A stretch of 29,282 nt of DNA, taken from NCBI GenBank assembly GCA_043752345.1, contig JAYUYT010000071.1, positions 1-29,282 of the forward strand, read 5' to 3'. The DNA comes from VFJL01 sp043752345 (GTDB lineage: Bacteria; Pseudomonadota; Gammaproteobacteria; Burkholderiales; Nitrosomonadaceae). Of this stretch, positions 7,167-16,048 are shown in pieces; within the stretch, counting starts at the first letter, position 1, and each line of letters starts with the position of its first letter. The position numbers and the translations under genes were made by a program. The notes beneath the pieces are model-generated. The model saw only the letters and a list, made by a program, of their open reading frames with translations. It did no database searches and was not told where the DNA came from.

Positions 7167-8408
7167 TTATTTTCTGTTTTTCAAATTCGCCGCAATGCGC
7201 ATCCGTAATGCATTCAGTTTGATGAACCCGGCCGCATCTGCCTGGTTGTAGGCGCCTTTATCTTCTTCGAAAGTGGCGATATTGGGGTCGAACAGCGAAT
7301 CGGTCTTGGAATCCCGCCCGACCACGATCACATTGCCTTTGTAGAGCTTCAGCCGCACCCAGCCATTTACATGGGTTTGTGAGGCATCAATCATGGTTTG
7401 CAGCATTTCGCGTTCTGGGCTCCACCAGTAGCCGTTGTAAATCAGCGTGGCGTAGCGTGGCATCAAGTCATCCTTCAAATGCGCCACTTCCCGGTCGAGA
7501 GTAATGGATTCGATGGCGCGATGGGCGCGCAGCATGATGGTGCCACCAGGGGTCTCGTAACAGCCACGTGATTTCATGCCGACATAGCGGTTCTCGACCA
7601 GGTCCAGACGGCCGATGCCGTGCTTGCCGCCCAATTGGTTGAGTTTGGCAAGTATGCTTGCAGGCGAGAGCTTCTTGCCATTCAATGCAATGATGTCGCC
7701 TTGCTTGAATTCCAGGTCAAGGTATTCGGCCTGGTCGGGAGCCTTCTCCGGCGACACGCTCCAGCGCCACATCGATTCTTCCGGTTCCTGTGCCGGATCT
7801 TCCAGCACGCGGCCTTCATAGGAAATATGCAGCAGGTTGGCATCCATGCTGTAAGGCGAGCCGCCTTTTTTCTTCATTTCCACCGGGATGCCGTGTTGTT
7901 CCGCGTATTTCAGAAGTTTCTCGCGCGACGTAAGATCCCATTCGCGCCACGGCGCAATCACGCGGATGTCGGGTTGCAATGCGTAGTAACCCAGTTCAAA
8001 GCGCACCTGATCGTTGCCCTTGCCGGTCGCGCCATGTGAAACCGCATCTGCCTTGGTTTTGCGTGCGATTTCAATTTGTCGTTTGGCGATCAGCGGACGG
8101 GCGATACTGGTGCCCAGCAAGTATTCGCCCTCATAAATAGTGTTGGCGCGGAACATGGGAAATACGTAATCGCGCACAAACTCTTCGCGCAGGTCTTCGA
8201 TGAAAATTTCCTTCACGCCCAGTTGCTTCGCCTTGGCGCGCGCGGGCTCCACTTCCTCACCTTGACCGATGTCTGCGGTGAACGTGACGATTTCACACTG
8301 GTAGGTGTCCTGCAGCCATTTCAGTATCACTGAAGTATCCAGCCCGCCAGAAAAGGCCAGCACTACCTTGCGTACTTCGGATAAACCGGATTGTTTGATT
8401 TTTTTCAT
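7167..8408 (-). CDS. argG: argininosuccinate synthase
   Basis: The product has 413 residues. It catalyses ATP-dependent joining of citrulline and aspartate to argininosuccinate, the seventh step of arginine synthesis, in the cytoplasm. The ATP-pyrophosphatase P-loop AFSGGLDTS lies at 18-26. Other family blocks are VSHGATGKGNDQVRFE, APWREW, YSMDANLLHISYEG and GRLDLVENRYVGMKSRG. The length is typical, with a short N-terminal extension (MKKIKQSGLSE) before the first strand. The start has AAGGACC upstream. It lies 39 bp after argF and 38 bp before yajQ on the same strand. Confidence 0.98.
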   Translation of the reverse strand: MKKIKQSGLSEVRKVVLAFSGGLDTSVILKWLQDTYQCEIVTFTADIGQGEEVEPARAKAKQLGVKEIFIEDLREEFVRDYVFPMFRANTIYEGEYLLGTSIARPLIAKRQIEIARKTKADAVSHGATGKGNDQVRFELGYYALQPDIRVIAPWREWDLTSREKLLKYAEQHGIPVEMKKKGGSPYSMDANLLHISYEGRVLEDPAQEPEESMWRWSVSPEKAPDQAEYLDLEFKQGDIIALNGKKLSPASILAKLNQLGGKHGIGRLDLVENRYVGMKSRGCYETPGGTIMLRAHRAIESITLDREVAHLKDDLMPRYATLIYNGYWWSPEREMLQTMIDASQTHVNGWVRLKLYKGNVIVVGRDSKTDSLFDPNIATFEEDKGAYNQADAAGFIKLNALRMRIAANLKNRK

Positions 8409-8447
8409 GCTCGGTCCTTGTTGATCTGCGCCCTTTGCAGGGTCGCC

Positions 8448-9362
8448 TTATATCTTTCCCAGCAACAAATATTCCATCAGCGCTTTCTGCGTGTGCAGCC
8501 GGTTTTCCGCTTCGTCCCACACGACCGATTGCGGCCCGTCGATGACCTCCGCCGCCACTTCTTCACCGCGATGCGCAGGCAGGCAGTGCATGAACAGCGT
8601 ATCTTTTTTGGTGCAGGACATCATCTCGGCATCCACGCGGAAGTCGGCAAAATCTTTTTTCCGTTCCTCGGTTTCGGCCTCGAAGCCCATGCTGGTCCAC
8701 ACATCGGTGGTGACGAGATCAGCGTCTTTTACCGCATCATGCGGATCGGGAAATTCTTCGTAGTGGTCGGTGCCGTAAAGCCCGGCCCGTTCCGGCTCGA
8801 CTTCGTAACCGGTGGGAGTAGAGACATGCACATTGAAATCAAATACTTCCGCCGCTTGCAGCCAGGTATTGCAGACGTTGTTGGAGTCGCCGATCCATGC
8901 CACTGTCTTACCAGCGATACTGCCACGCTGTTCAATGAAAGTGAAAATGTCACCCATGATCTGACAGGGATGATATTCGTCAGTCAAGCCGTTGATCACC
9001 GGCACCCGCGAATGCGCGGCAAAGCGCTCGACGATGTCGTGCTCATAAGTGCGGATCATGACGATATCCACCATGCGCGAAATCACCCGCGCCGCGTCTT
9101 CCACCGGTTCGCCGCGCCCTAGTTGGGTGTCGCGGGTGGAGAGGTAGATCGCCGTGCCGCCCAACTGATGCATGCCGGCTTCAAACGACAAGCGCGTACG
9201 AGTCGAATGCTTGTCGAAAATCATCGCCAGGGTACGATCTTCCAACGGCCAATAGCGCCGATATTGCTTGAATTCGTGCTTGATCCAGCGTGCGCGTTCG
9301 AACAGATGCTCGAATTCCTCGCGGGTGAAGTCATTGAATTGTAAAAAGTGTTTGAGTTGCAT
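8448..9362 (-). CDS. argF: ornithine carbamoyltransferase
   Basis: The product has 304 residues. It transfers the carbamoyl group of carbamoyl phosphate to ornithine and yields citrulline. The carbamoyl phosphate motif STRTR is at 53-57, HPCQ at 131-134, the ornithine-binding SMG loop near 224-226 and HCLPAHRGEEV from 259. All key residues are present. An in-frame start 17 codons upstream (MFFVNECTHPAYFIAPS) adds a tail not seen in the family, so the internal ATG giving MQLKHFLQFNDFT is chosen, although neither start has a strong ribosome binding site. The gene follows argD after 87 bp and precedes argG by 39 bp, fitting a shared transcript for the ornithine-to-argininosuccinate steps. Confidence 0.97.
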   Translation of the reverse strand: MQLKHFLQFNDFTREEFEHLFERARWIKHEFKQYRRYWPLEDRTLAMIFDKHSTRTRLSFEAGMHQLGGTAIYLSTRDTQLGRGEPVEDAARVISRMVDIVMIRTYEHDIVERFAAHSRVPVINGLTDEYHPCQIMGDIFTFIEQRGSIAGKTVAWIGDSNNVCNTWLQAAEVFDFNVHVSTPTGYEVEPERAGLYGTDHYEEFPDPHDAVKDADLVTTDVWTSMGFEAETEERKKDFADFRVDAEMMSCTKKDTLFMHCLPAHRGEEVAAEVIDGPQSVVWDEAENRLHTQKALMEYLLLGKI

Positions 9363-9449
9363 GCTGGGCGCAATGAAATAAGCGGGGTGGGTACACTCGT
9401 TTACAAAAAACACGGCAGGGTGGTTTGCCCTGCTATCCTCGGGTCTTCA

Positions 9450-10622
9450 TCACGTTCTCAGAAATTCTTTCACCAGCGCTGATACGGCATTTACTACCAG
9501 CTCCGCTTCAGTCCGCTGCATTATCAATGGTGGCAGCAGCCGCACTACTTTATCTGAAGTCACGTTGATCAGCAGCCCCTGTTCCAATGCTTTTTTCACC
9601 AGCTCGCCGCAGGGCTTGGAAAGTTCGATACCGATCATCAATCCTTGGCCACGAATCTGGGTGATACCAGCCACGTCAGCCAGCTGCGCCTTGAACGCGC
9701 TGCGCATGAAATCGCCTAATTCCATTGCGTTACGTATCAGGTCATCTTTCTCGATTACATTCAGCGTGGTGAGTGCCGCAGTACAGGCCAACGGGTTGCC
9801 GCCGAAAGTGGAAGCGTGATTACCCGGCTTGAACACCTCCGCCGCCGTACCTTTCGCGAGACAGGCGCCGATAGCCACGCCAGAGCCCAGACCCTTGGCC
9901 AGCGTCATGACATCGGGGAAGATGCCGCTGTGCTGGAAGGCGAACCATTTGCCGCTGCGACCGATGCCACATTGTACCTCGTCCAGCATCAGTAGCCAGC
10001 CATGCTGGTCGCACAGGTGGCGCAGGCCTTGCAGATAGTGCGCCTGCGGCACATTGACCCCGCCTTCGCCTTGATACGGTTCGACCAGGATGGCGACAAT
10101 GTTCTTGTTATGCACGGCTACTTGCGCCACTGCTTCCAGATCATTATATGGAACGCGCGCAAAGCCGGTGAGCAGCGGCTCAAAACCAGCCTGCACCTTG
10201 CGATTGCCGCTTGCGGTCAAAGTCGCCATGGTGCGGCCGTGAAAGGATTTTTCCATCACCACGATGGTGGGCAGGTCTATACCTTTGTTATGACCATACA
10301 GCCTTGCCAGCTTGATTGCGGCTTCGTTTGCTTCCGCGCCCGAATTGCAGAAGAAGGCGTTATCCATGCCTGACAGGGCGGCCAGCTTGCTGGCCAGTTG
10401 TTCCTGTTTGCCAATATGGTAAAGGTTGGAAGTATGGATCAGCGTTCCAGCCTGTGCGCAAATCGCTTTCACCAACTCCGGGTGACAGTGTCCCAGGCCA
10501 CAGACGGCAACACCAGCAAGCGCATCGAGATAGCGCTTGCCTTGATCATCCCACAACCACACGCCATCACCTTTGACGAAGGTAACGGGTAGTTGCGAGT
10601 AGGTATTCATTAGATTTGACAT
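9450..10622 (-). CDS. argD: acetylornithine aminotransferase
   Basis: The product has 390 residues of the class III PLP aminotransferase family. It converts N-acetylglutamate semialdehyde to N-acetylornithine and can also act in lysine synthesis on the succinyl-DAP intermediate. NSGAEANE (93-100) binds the cofactor phosphate, LDEVQCGIGRSG holds the Asp that contacts the pyridine nitrogen (D214), and TLAKGLGSG contains the Schiff-base lysine K243. The sequence matches ArgD (MNTYSQLPVTFVKGDG start) better than GabT or other class III enzymes. The start may be ATG at 10622 (MSNLMNTY) or four codons later (MNTY); no strong ribosome binding site helps. It is the first of three adjacent arg genes. 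Confidence 0.95.
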   Translation of the reverse strand: MSNLMNTYSQLPVTFVKGDGVWLWDDQGKRYLDALAGVAVCGLGHCHPELVKAICAQAGTLIHTSNLYHIGKQEQLASKLAALSGMDNAFFCNSGAEANEAAIKLARLYGHNKGIDLPTIVVMEKSFHGRTMATLTASGNRKVQAGFEPLLTGFARVPYNDLEAVAQVAVHNKNIVAILVEPYQGEGGVNVPQAHYLQGLRHLCDQHGWLLMLDEVQCGIGRSGKWFAFQHSGIFPDVMTLAKGLGSGVAIGACLAKGTAAEVFKPGNHASTFGGNPLACTAALTTLNVIEKDDLIRNAMELGDFMRSAFKAQLADVAGITQIRGQGLMIGIELSKPCGELVKKALEQGLLINVTSDKVVRLLPPLIMQRTEAELVVNAVSALVKEFLRT

Positions 10623-10650
10623 AAGACAGTACCCAGTTTTTCCAGAGCCA

Positions 10651-10680
10651 GAATGAAACACGGCGACATCAGCCGCCGTG
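10651..10680 (-). terminator. possible terminator after the decarboxylase gene
   Basis: On the minus strand a 7-bp perfect stem, CACGGCG (10680-10674) and CGCCGTG (10665-10659), encloses an 8-nt loop and is followed by TTTCATTC. It lies 30 bp after the decarboxylase stop and about 37 bp before the argD start. The T-run is short, so it may only reduce read-through into argD. Confidence 0.45.
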
Positions 10681-10710
10681 AATTGTTTATTGTGCGACAG
10701 TCATCTTTAC

Positions 10711-12690
10711 CTATTTTGCCAACTTTTTCAAGCCTTTTTCCTCGGGGAGGGTTAACAGTCTCAGGCATGGCAGGTAGCCATCGTAAACGATTCCATGTAC
10801 CTCGACTCTTTTCTGTGAGCGCAGCATGCACACCAAATAATGTATGACGTCCTGGGTAATGGTTTGTCCCGGCACCAGCACGGGTATGCCAGGAGGGTAG
10901 GGGGTGATCTGATCGGCGCACACTCTGCCGCTCAGATGGGTGTTCTCCTGCTCCTGCTCGTCCAGCAATGGCAGCAGCTCGCCGCCGCAGTAGAAAGCGT
11001 CGCGTGGCAGGTATTTCAAGTCAGTAAAGTTTGGAATCTGTGGGCTCTGGTAGAGCCGGCGTGGAGCACGGCCCTCTCGGGCGATGCGCATCAGTGCGTC
11101 ATAGAGGCGCGAGACTTTGCTGCGGGTGGTGCCGATGGTGAGCAGCAGGGTGAGGGTGTTGAAAGTGGATTTCTCCACCTGGATGTTATATCGCTCAAAC
11201 AATTCCTGTATCAATTCTTCCACGGTGTAGCCGCAGCGGGAAATATCCACCGTGACTTTGGTGGGATCGAGCTGAATATTGTCATGCTTAACTTCGTCAG
11301 GCAGCAGATCAGGCAGTTCCAATACCCGGAATACCCCAGTGGAATTGATTTGCGTGCGTACTTCCTTTGCCAGTTCCAGGGTACGTGAGAGCAGCTTGTA
11401 CCCTTCCAGCATCGCCTGCTTGCGCGCCACATCCAGACTCGCAATCATGCTGTACTGCGGGCTGGTAGAAGTATGCATGTTGAAATTCTCGCGGAACAAA
11501 TGTTCGTTGAAATCAGGATCGTTGACGTGGATCATGCTGGACTGGGAAAAAGCTGACAGCACTTTGTGCGTACTCTGGGTGGCGTAATCTGCGCCCGCTT
11601 CCAGCGCGGTGGGGCGGAAGGCTGGATGAAAGCGGGCGAAGCCGTACCAGGCTTCGTCGATAATAACCTTGATGCCTTTAGCATGTGCTGCCTGGATGAT
11701 AGGCAACAAATCGTAGCGCAGACCATCATAAGTGCAATTGGTCAGTATCAGCGCCTGTGCGTCGGGATGCTTTTCAATGGCGCTGAACAGGGTCTGTTTC
11801 GGTACCGGCCCGTAAACGCTGAATTTCTTGTTGACCGACGAGTCAAGATAAACCGGGTGAGCACCGGACAGTACGACACCATGATGCACTGACTTGTGGC
11901 AGTTGCGATCCAGCAGCAACTTGTCGCCGGGGGCAAGCAGAGTCTGGAATATCACCTTGTTGGCGGTGGAAGTGCCGTTGGTGGCGAAAAATGTGCGTTG
12001 CGCACCGAATGCCTTGGCTGCGATTTTCTGTGCTTCCGCAATCACGCCGGTAGGTTCCATCAGCGAGTCTAGCATCGGCACCGATACGGACAGGTCGGCA
12101 CGGAAAATATGCTCGCCAAAGAACTCATAGAAATCGCTGGCCCAGGGGCTGTCGCGTAACGAATCGCCGGAGGAATGCCCGGGCGTGTGCCAGGCGTCCT
12201 TCGCCATCAATACATAATTCTTGAGCTGATCATAGAACGGGGTGCGCGCTTTTTCCTGCAGTTGGGCATTGAGAATACGGTACATGCCGCGGTAATCCCG
12301 TTCCTCGCGGTAGAAATAACCATCCACCGTTTCGGAAAAGAGGGCGTCCACCACTTCGTCTTCTTGTTCCTGCGCGATCAGAATGTAGATATTCAGCTCG
12401 GGACGAAAACGATTAATTTTCTGTACCAGTTCCAGCGCAGTCATTTGCAGGCTGCGGGAGCCCTTTTCTGCATTTTTCAAGGTATAAAGCGTGTCGTCCA
12501 CTACCACCGCCTGAATGTCACCGTCCGCCTCGATTGCTTGTAGTGACTCGTGCGCAGTGGTGACGCCAATGAAACTGATGCCCAAGGGATTTTCCAGGGA
12601 TTTGGCGGCGGCGTTCAACCCCTTGGTGAGTTCCTTCAGCACCAGTTTTTCATCATTGATGACGAGTATCCGGCTGGCTGGCTTTTTCAT
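10711..12690 (-). CDS. Orn/Lys/Arg-family PLP decarboxylase
   Basis: The product has 659 residues, a fold type I basic amino acid decarboxylase of the AdiA/CadA/SpeF/LdcC family. Residues 1-140 form the receiver-like wing domain (RILVINDEK, VVVDD at 62-66). The large PLP domain carries HTPGH at 168-172, TNGTSTANK at 237-245, IIDEAW around 343-348 and the Schiff-base lysine K376 in STHKVLSAFSQ. The C-terminal domain has YPPGIP at 598-603. It would make cadaverine, putrescine or agmatine with CO2 release; the substrate cannot be fixed by eye. It is shorter than the enteric inducible enzymes (about 710-755). Position directly upstream of argD-argF-argG suggests ornithine or arginine. Its role could be polyamine supply or acid resistance. 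Confidence 0.9.
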   Translation of the reverse strand: MKKPASRILVINDEKLVLKELTKGLNAAAKSLENPLGISFIGVTTAHESLQAIEADGDIQAVVVDDTLYTLKNAEKGSRSLQMTALELVQKINRFRPELNIYILIAQEQEDEVVDALFSETVDGYFYREERDYRGMYRILNAQLQEKARTPFYDQLKNYVLMAKDAWHTPGHSSGDSLRDSPWASDFYEFFGEHIFRADLSVSVPMLDSLMEPTGVIAEAQKIAAKAFGAQRTFFATNGTSTANKVIFQTLLAPGDKLLLDRNCHKSVHHGVVLSGAHPVYLDSSVNKKFSVYGPVPKQTLFSAIEKHPDAQALILTNCTYDGLRYDLLPIIQAAHAKGIKVIIDEAWYGFARFHPAFRPTALEAGADYATQSTHKVLSAFSQSSMIHVNDPDFNEHLFRENFNMHTSTSPQYSMIASLDVARKQAMLEGYKLLSRTLELAKEVRTQINSTGVFRVLELPDLLPDEVKHDNIQLDPTKVTVDISRCGYTVEELIQELFERYNIQVEKSTFNTLTLLLTIGTTRSKVSRLYDALMRIAREGRAPRRLYQSPQIPNFTDLKYLPRDAFYCGGELLPLLDEQEQENTHLSGRVCADQITPYPPGIPVLVPGQTITQDVIHYLVCMLRSQKRVEVHGIVYDGYLPCLRLLTLPEEKGLKKLAK

Positions 12691-12863
12691 GTGGCACTAC
12701 CCATTCCCAAAATGGTTTTATGCGCCAAAACACTGGTGATTGCAAGCCCTGCAAGGGGTTTCAGGGGGCGCCGTGTATAAGGCGCTAGAATGCAACGCTC
12801 ATGAGCATGAGTCCGCAGTTTTCCGGAAGGGCAGTGCGGCGGCGCGGATACGAGGGGATTGGG

Positions 12864-12900
12864 AAAATAAAAAAGCCCGGAAACGTCCGGGCTTTTTTTA
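12864..12900 (-). terminator. intrinsic terminator of rpsT (bidirectional)
   Basis: The stem GCCCGGA (12875-12881) / TCCGGGC (12886-12892) has a 4-nt loop. It is flanked by an A-rich run on the left and seven T on the right, so it can terminate in either direction. It begins 23 bp after the rpsT stop. Confidence 0.9.
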
Positions 12901-12914
12901 TGCGGTTTACCGGG

Positions 12915-13178
12915 TCAGGTCATTGCCTTGATGGCGGCGGACAGGCGGCTCTTGTGGCGTGCAGCCTTGTTCTTGTGGATGATCCGCTTATCGGCGATCG
13001 AGTCCACAGTGCTGATGGAAGCTTTGAACGCGGCTTGTGCTGCAGTTTTGTCGCCGGTCTCAACAGCCTTTCTTATATGTTTGATCGCAGTGCGTAATTC
13101 TGAACGCAGGCTGGTATTGTGATCACGTTGCTTAACGGTTTGTCTTGCACGTTTTCTGGCTTGGGCGCTATTGGCCAT
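12915..13178 (-). CDS. rpsT: 30S ribosomal protein S20
   Basis: The product has 87 residues and binds the 5' domain of 16S rRNA during early 30S assembly. It starts MANSAQARKRARQTVKQR and has the usual helical, Lys/Arg/Ala-rich composition (TAIKHIRKAVETGDKTAA, GIIHKN-like IIHKNKAARHKSRL). Full length for the family. GAGGAA precedes the ATG. It has its own promoter candidate and terminator, and is divergent from murJ, an arrangement known from other betaproteobacteria. Confidence 0.98.
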   Translation of the reverse strand: MANSAQARKRARQTVKQRDHNTSLRSELRTAIKHIRKAVETGDKTAAQAAFKASISTVDSIADKRIIHKNKAARHKSRLSAAIKAMT

Positions 13179-13220
13179 GAAAATTCCTCAATTCATTCGA
13201 CTGTTGCCGAAAAGACGCGA

Positions 13221-13249
13221 ATTCTACGTTTATTCGCAGCATCTTGCAA
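13221..13249 (-). promoter_or_regulatory. sigma-70-type promoter candidate for rpsT
   Basis: On the minus strand TTGCAA (13249-13244) and TAGAAT (13226-13221) are separated by exactly 17 bp. They match 4/6 and 5/6 of the sigma-70 consensus. The -10 box lies about 42 bp upstream of the rpsT start codon, which fits a short leader. Confidence 0.6.
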
Positions 13250-13375
13250 GGAGAAATAAAGAGATACTGACGAAAAAGTGATGGATCGTCACCCGCAGGG
13301 CGAGAGCAAGAATCTGACCGGATCATCGCCTATTCATATGAACCAGCAAGGGTATTCAGGGTAACATACTCCCCC

Positions 13376-14914
13376 ATGAATCTGCTCAAAACCCTCGCTA
13401 CCGTCAGCGGCATGACTCTGGTATCCCGCATTCTCGGGTTCGTGCGCGATGTGTTGATTGCCCGTATTTTTGGCGCGGGCATAGCCACAGATGCTTTTTT
13501 TGTTGCCTTTCGCATTCCCAATCTGTTGCGCCGCATATTTGCCGAGGGTGCGTTTTCGCAAGCATTTGTGCCGATACTTGCGGAATACAAGAACAGCCGC
13601 ACGCCACAGGAAGCACGTGATTTTGTCGATCATGTGACGACGCTGCTGGGAATCGCGCTGTTCGTGGTCACGCTGATAGGCGTGATTGCTGCACCGCTGC
13701 TGATTTATGTGAGTGCGCCAGGATTCTCCGCCAGCCCGCAGAAATTCGCGCTGACTATCGAACTGCTGCGTATCACATTCCCGTACATTTTGTTCGTCTC
13801 GCTGGTGGCGCTGGCGGGGGGTATACTCAATACCTACGGTAAATTTTCCGTGCCAGCAGTAACCCCTGCGCTGCTGAATCTGTCATTCATCGGCTGTTCC
13901 CTATGGCTTGTTCCGCTGCTGGATACGCCGGTGCTGGCGCTAGCTTGGGCGGTCCTCATTGGCGGCGCGCTCCAGCTCGCCTTTCAGGTGCCATTTCTGA
14001 TGCGTATCAAAATGATGCCCCGTCTACGTTTTAAATCCAGTGATGTTGGCGCATGGCGCGTACTCAGGCAAATGGGCCCGGCAATATTCGGCGTGTCGGT
14101 CGGCCAGATCAGCCTGCTGATCAATACCATCTTTGCCTCGTTCCTCATTACCGGCAGTGTGTCGTGGCTTTACTATGCTGATCGTTTGATGGAATTCCCC
14201 GCCGGGCTGCTGGGTGTGGCGCTGGGGACTGTACTACTGCCATCGTTATCCCGGCATTATGTTGATAACAGTAGCGAAGAATATTCGCGGCTGCTGGATT
14301 GGGGCCTGCGCCTGACCGTACTATTGACGCTGCCTGCGGCGCTGGCACTGGCGCTACTTGCTACCCCGCTGATTACCACTCTGTTTTATCACGGCGAATT
14401 TTCCGCTAATGATGTGTGGATGACGCGTGACGCGTTAATGGCCTACAGTGTGGGGCTGGTGGGGCTGATTCTGGTGAAAGTACTGGCCCCAGGGTTCTAC
14501 GCACGGCAAAATATCAGGACACCAGTGAAAATCGCGGTCATTACCCTTATTGCCACTCAATTGATGAATCTTGCGTTCATCGTACCGTTACGCCATGCCG
14601 GACTGGCACTGGCGATCGGTCTGGGTGCGTGTCTCAACGCCGGGCTGCTTTACTACAAGCTGCGCAGCCATAAAATCTATCAGCCGCAGCCGGGTTGGAT
14701 GATTTTCTTTATTAAAGTATTGTTGGCGCTGGCGGTGATGGGGGTGGCGCTGTGGTTTGCCACGGACAGGGATGCATCATGGCTGGCGAGTTCCGCGACA
14801 GAACGGGCCATATGGCTGGCTTGGGTAGTGCTGCTGGGTGCGGCAAGTTACTTTGCCACACTCTGGCTGCTCGGTTTTCGTCTCAAGGAGTTTGCCAGGC
14901 GCGGGGTAGAGTAA
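13376..14914 (+). CDS. murJ: lipid II flippase MurJ
   Basis: The product has 512 residues with about 14 membrane segments, belonging to the MOP/MviN family. It moves undecaprenyl-linked peptidoglycan precursor (lipid II) across the inner membrane. Family signatures are MNLLKTLATVSGMTLVSRILGF at the start region, ATDAFFVAFRIPNLLRRIFAEG and AFSQAFVPILAEYK around 37-75, and SWLYYADRLMEFP in the middle. Arg and Glu residues of the RRIFAEG block line the substrate cavity in MurJ structures. Full length. No convincing ribosome binding site is seen before the ATG. Divergent from rpsT. Confidence 0.97.
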   Translation: MNLLKTLATVSGMTLVSRILGFVRDVLIARIFGAGIATDAFFVAFRIPNLLRRIFAEGAFSQAFVPILAEYKNSRTPQEARDFVDHVTTLLGIALFVVTLIGVIAAPLLIYVSAPGFSASPQKFALTIELLRITFPYILFVSLVALAGGILNTYGKFSVPAVTPALLNLSFIGCSLWLVPLLDTPVLALAWAVLIGGALQLAFQVPFLMRIKMMPRLRFKSSDVGAWRVLRQMGPAIFGVSVGQISLLINTIFASFLITGSVSWLYYADRLMEFPAGLLGVALGTVLLPSLSRHYVDNSSEEYSRLLDWGLRLTVLLTLPAALALALLATPLITTLFYHGEFSANDVWMTRDALMAYSVGLVGLILVKVLAPGFYARQNIRTPVKIAVITLIATQLMNLAFIVPLRHAGLALAIGLGACLNAGLLYYKLRSHKIYQPQPGWMIFFIKVLLALAVMGVALWFATDRDASWLASSATERAIWLAWVVLLGAASYFATLWLLGFRLKEFARRGVE

Positions 14915-14996
14915 ATAGGGGGTAAAGTTTTGGCCAGTACCACCGATAACAAGTCATACGTGTGCAGAAGATCGATATTATTGCTTTCTTTGTGTA

Positions 14997-15046
14997 TTGA
15001 CAAATTGCACCTCAAGGTTGAATCCGCCGTGTATTTGTGGCAAAAT
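14997..15046 (+). promoter_or_regulatory. weak promoter candidates upstream of mlaA
   Basis: A perfect -35 hexamer TTGACA sits at 14997-15002 but the best -10 (TTGAAT, 15018-15023) is at a short 15-bp spacing. A second pairing uses TTGAAT as -35 and CAAAAT (15041-15046) as -10 at 17 bp. Either could start the mlaA transcript; neither is strong. Confidence 0.3.
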
Positions 15047-15090
15047 TTTACCCTTCGACTGTAACAACACCCAACTGGAACATCCTGAAT

Positions 15091-15918
15091 ATGAGTCGTC
15101 TCGCACCCTTCAAGCTTCTTGCCCTGCTGCTACTGGGATTTGTTCTCACCGGTTGCGCCACGATCCAAACCCAGAAAGACCAGCCGGAGCTTACCTCTGA
15201 GCAGAAAGATCCATGGGAATCGGGCAATCGTGCCGTATTCAAGTTCAATGAAAAGGTCGATGACTATGTAATGGAGCCGGTGGCGAAGGGCTACAAAGCT
15301 GTAGTACCCGCTCCTATCCGGATGATGATTGGAAATGTCCGTTCCAATTTTGACGATATAGGGGTGACAGTTAACAGTCTTCTGCAACTCAAGTTTGCAA
15401 ATGCGGCTTCCAGTGGCGGGCGGTTAATAGTTAACTCCACCTTTGGCTTGGGAGGCATAATTGACATAGCCAGTGACATCGGTTTGGAAAAACGTAAGGA
15501 AGATTTTGGCCAGACTCTGGGTTATTATGGCGTTTCTAGCGGGCCTTACGTGATGCTGCCTTTTTTGGGACCCAGCTCACTGCGTGATACTGGTGGACTC
15601 GTGGTCGACTTGGCTACCGACCCTGTCTTTGTGGGCAGCTTCTTTGTTGCTCCTTTTATCGGTCCGGTGGTCGGGGCGACGAGAGTAACCGATCAGCGTG
15701 CGGATCTGCTGGATACCGATAAGACACTGGAAGAAGCTGCGCTGGATAAGTACGAATTCCTGCGCGATGCCTACCTGCAGCGGCGCCGCAGCCTGGTGCA
15801 TGACGGCAATCCGCCACGCCGCAAAGCCGACGAAGATATTCTGAGCGAGTCAAAAGTCCAAGGGCCATCCACATCTAACGTGACTGTGATGGAACGCCCG
15901 CCCGAGAGTTCCAAGTAA
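15091..15918 (+). CDS. mlaA: MlaA (VacJ) lipoprotein
   Basis: The product has 275 residues with lipobox LTGC (Cys22), so it is an outer-membrane lipoprotein. MlaA removes misplaced phospholipids from the outer leaflet and passes them to the Mla pathway. Family blocks are DPWESGNRAVFKFNEKVDDY, VMEPVAKGY, RSNFDDIGVTVNSLLQ, GGIIDIASDIGLEKRKEDFGQTLG-type region and SSGPYVMLPFLGPSSLRD. The C-terminal 40 residues are polar and probably disordered. An in-frame start 18 codons upstream would put a non-signal segment before the lipoprotein signal, so ATG at 15091 is chosen. It is a single gene here, not inside an mlaFEDCB operon. Confidence 0.95.
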   Translation: MSRLAPFKLLALLLLGFVLTGCATIQTQKDQPELTSEQKDPWESGNRAVFKFNEKVDDYVMEPVAKGYKAVVPAPIRMMIGNVRSNFDDIGVTVNSLLQLKFANAASSGGRLIVNSTFGLGGIIDIASDIGLEKRKEDFGQTLGYYGVSSGPYVMLPFLGPSSLRDTGGLVVDLATDPVFVGSFFVAPFIGPVVGATRVTDQRADLLDTDKTLEEAALDKYEFLRDAYLQRRRSLVHDGNPPRRKADEDILSESKVQGPSTSNVTVMERPPESSK

Positions 15919-15990
15919 ACCGCAGTCTGCTGTACGTATAGCAGCGGTCTTGCGGCCGCAGTCTAGTCAGGTTCCTGACACACATCCCAT

Positions 15991-16023
15991 AAAAAACGGC
16001 GGGGCGCATCATGCGCTCCGCCG
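15991..16023 (-). terminator. intrinsic terminator after htpX
   Basis: On the minus strand an 11-bp GC-rich stem (16023-16013 with 16007-15997, one G-T pair) with a 5-nt loop is followed directly by six T. It begins 25 bp after the htpX stop. It may also end mlaA transcription as a hairpin, but the T-run is only on the minus strand. Confidence 0.88.
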
Positions 16024-16048
16024 GGATATTAACCAGAATTACCGGATA

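Noticed and set aside
8391..9122. A 243-codon open frame on the plus strand across argF.
   Set aside because: It is antisense to a well-conserved argF, has His/Phe/Arg-rich composition typical of shadow frames and no recognisable domain.
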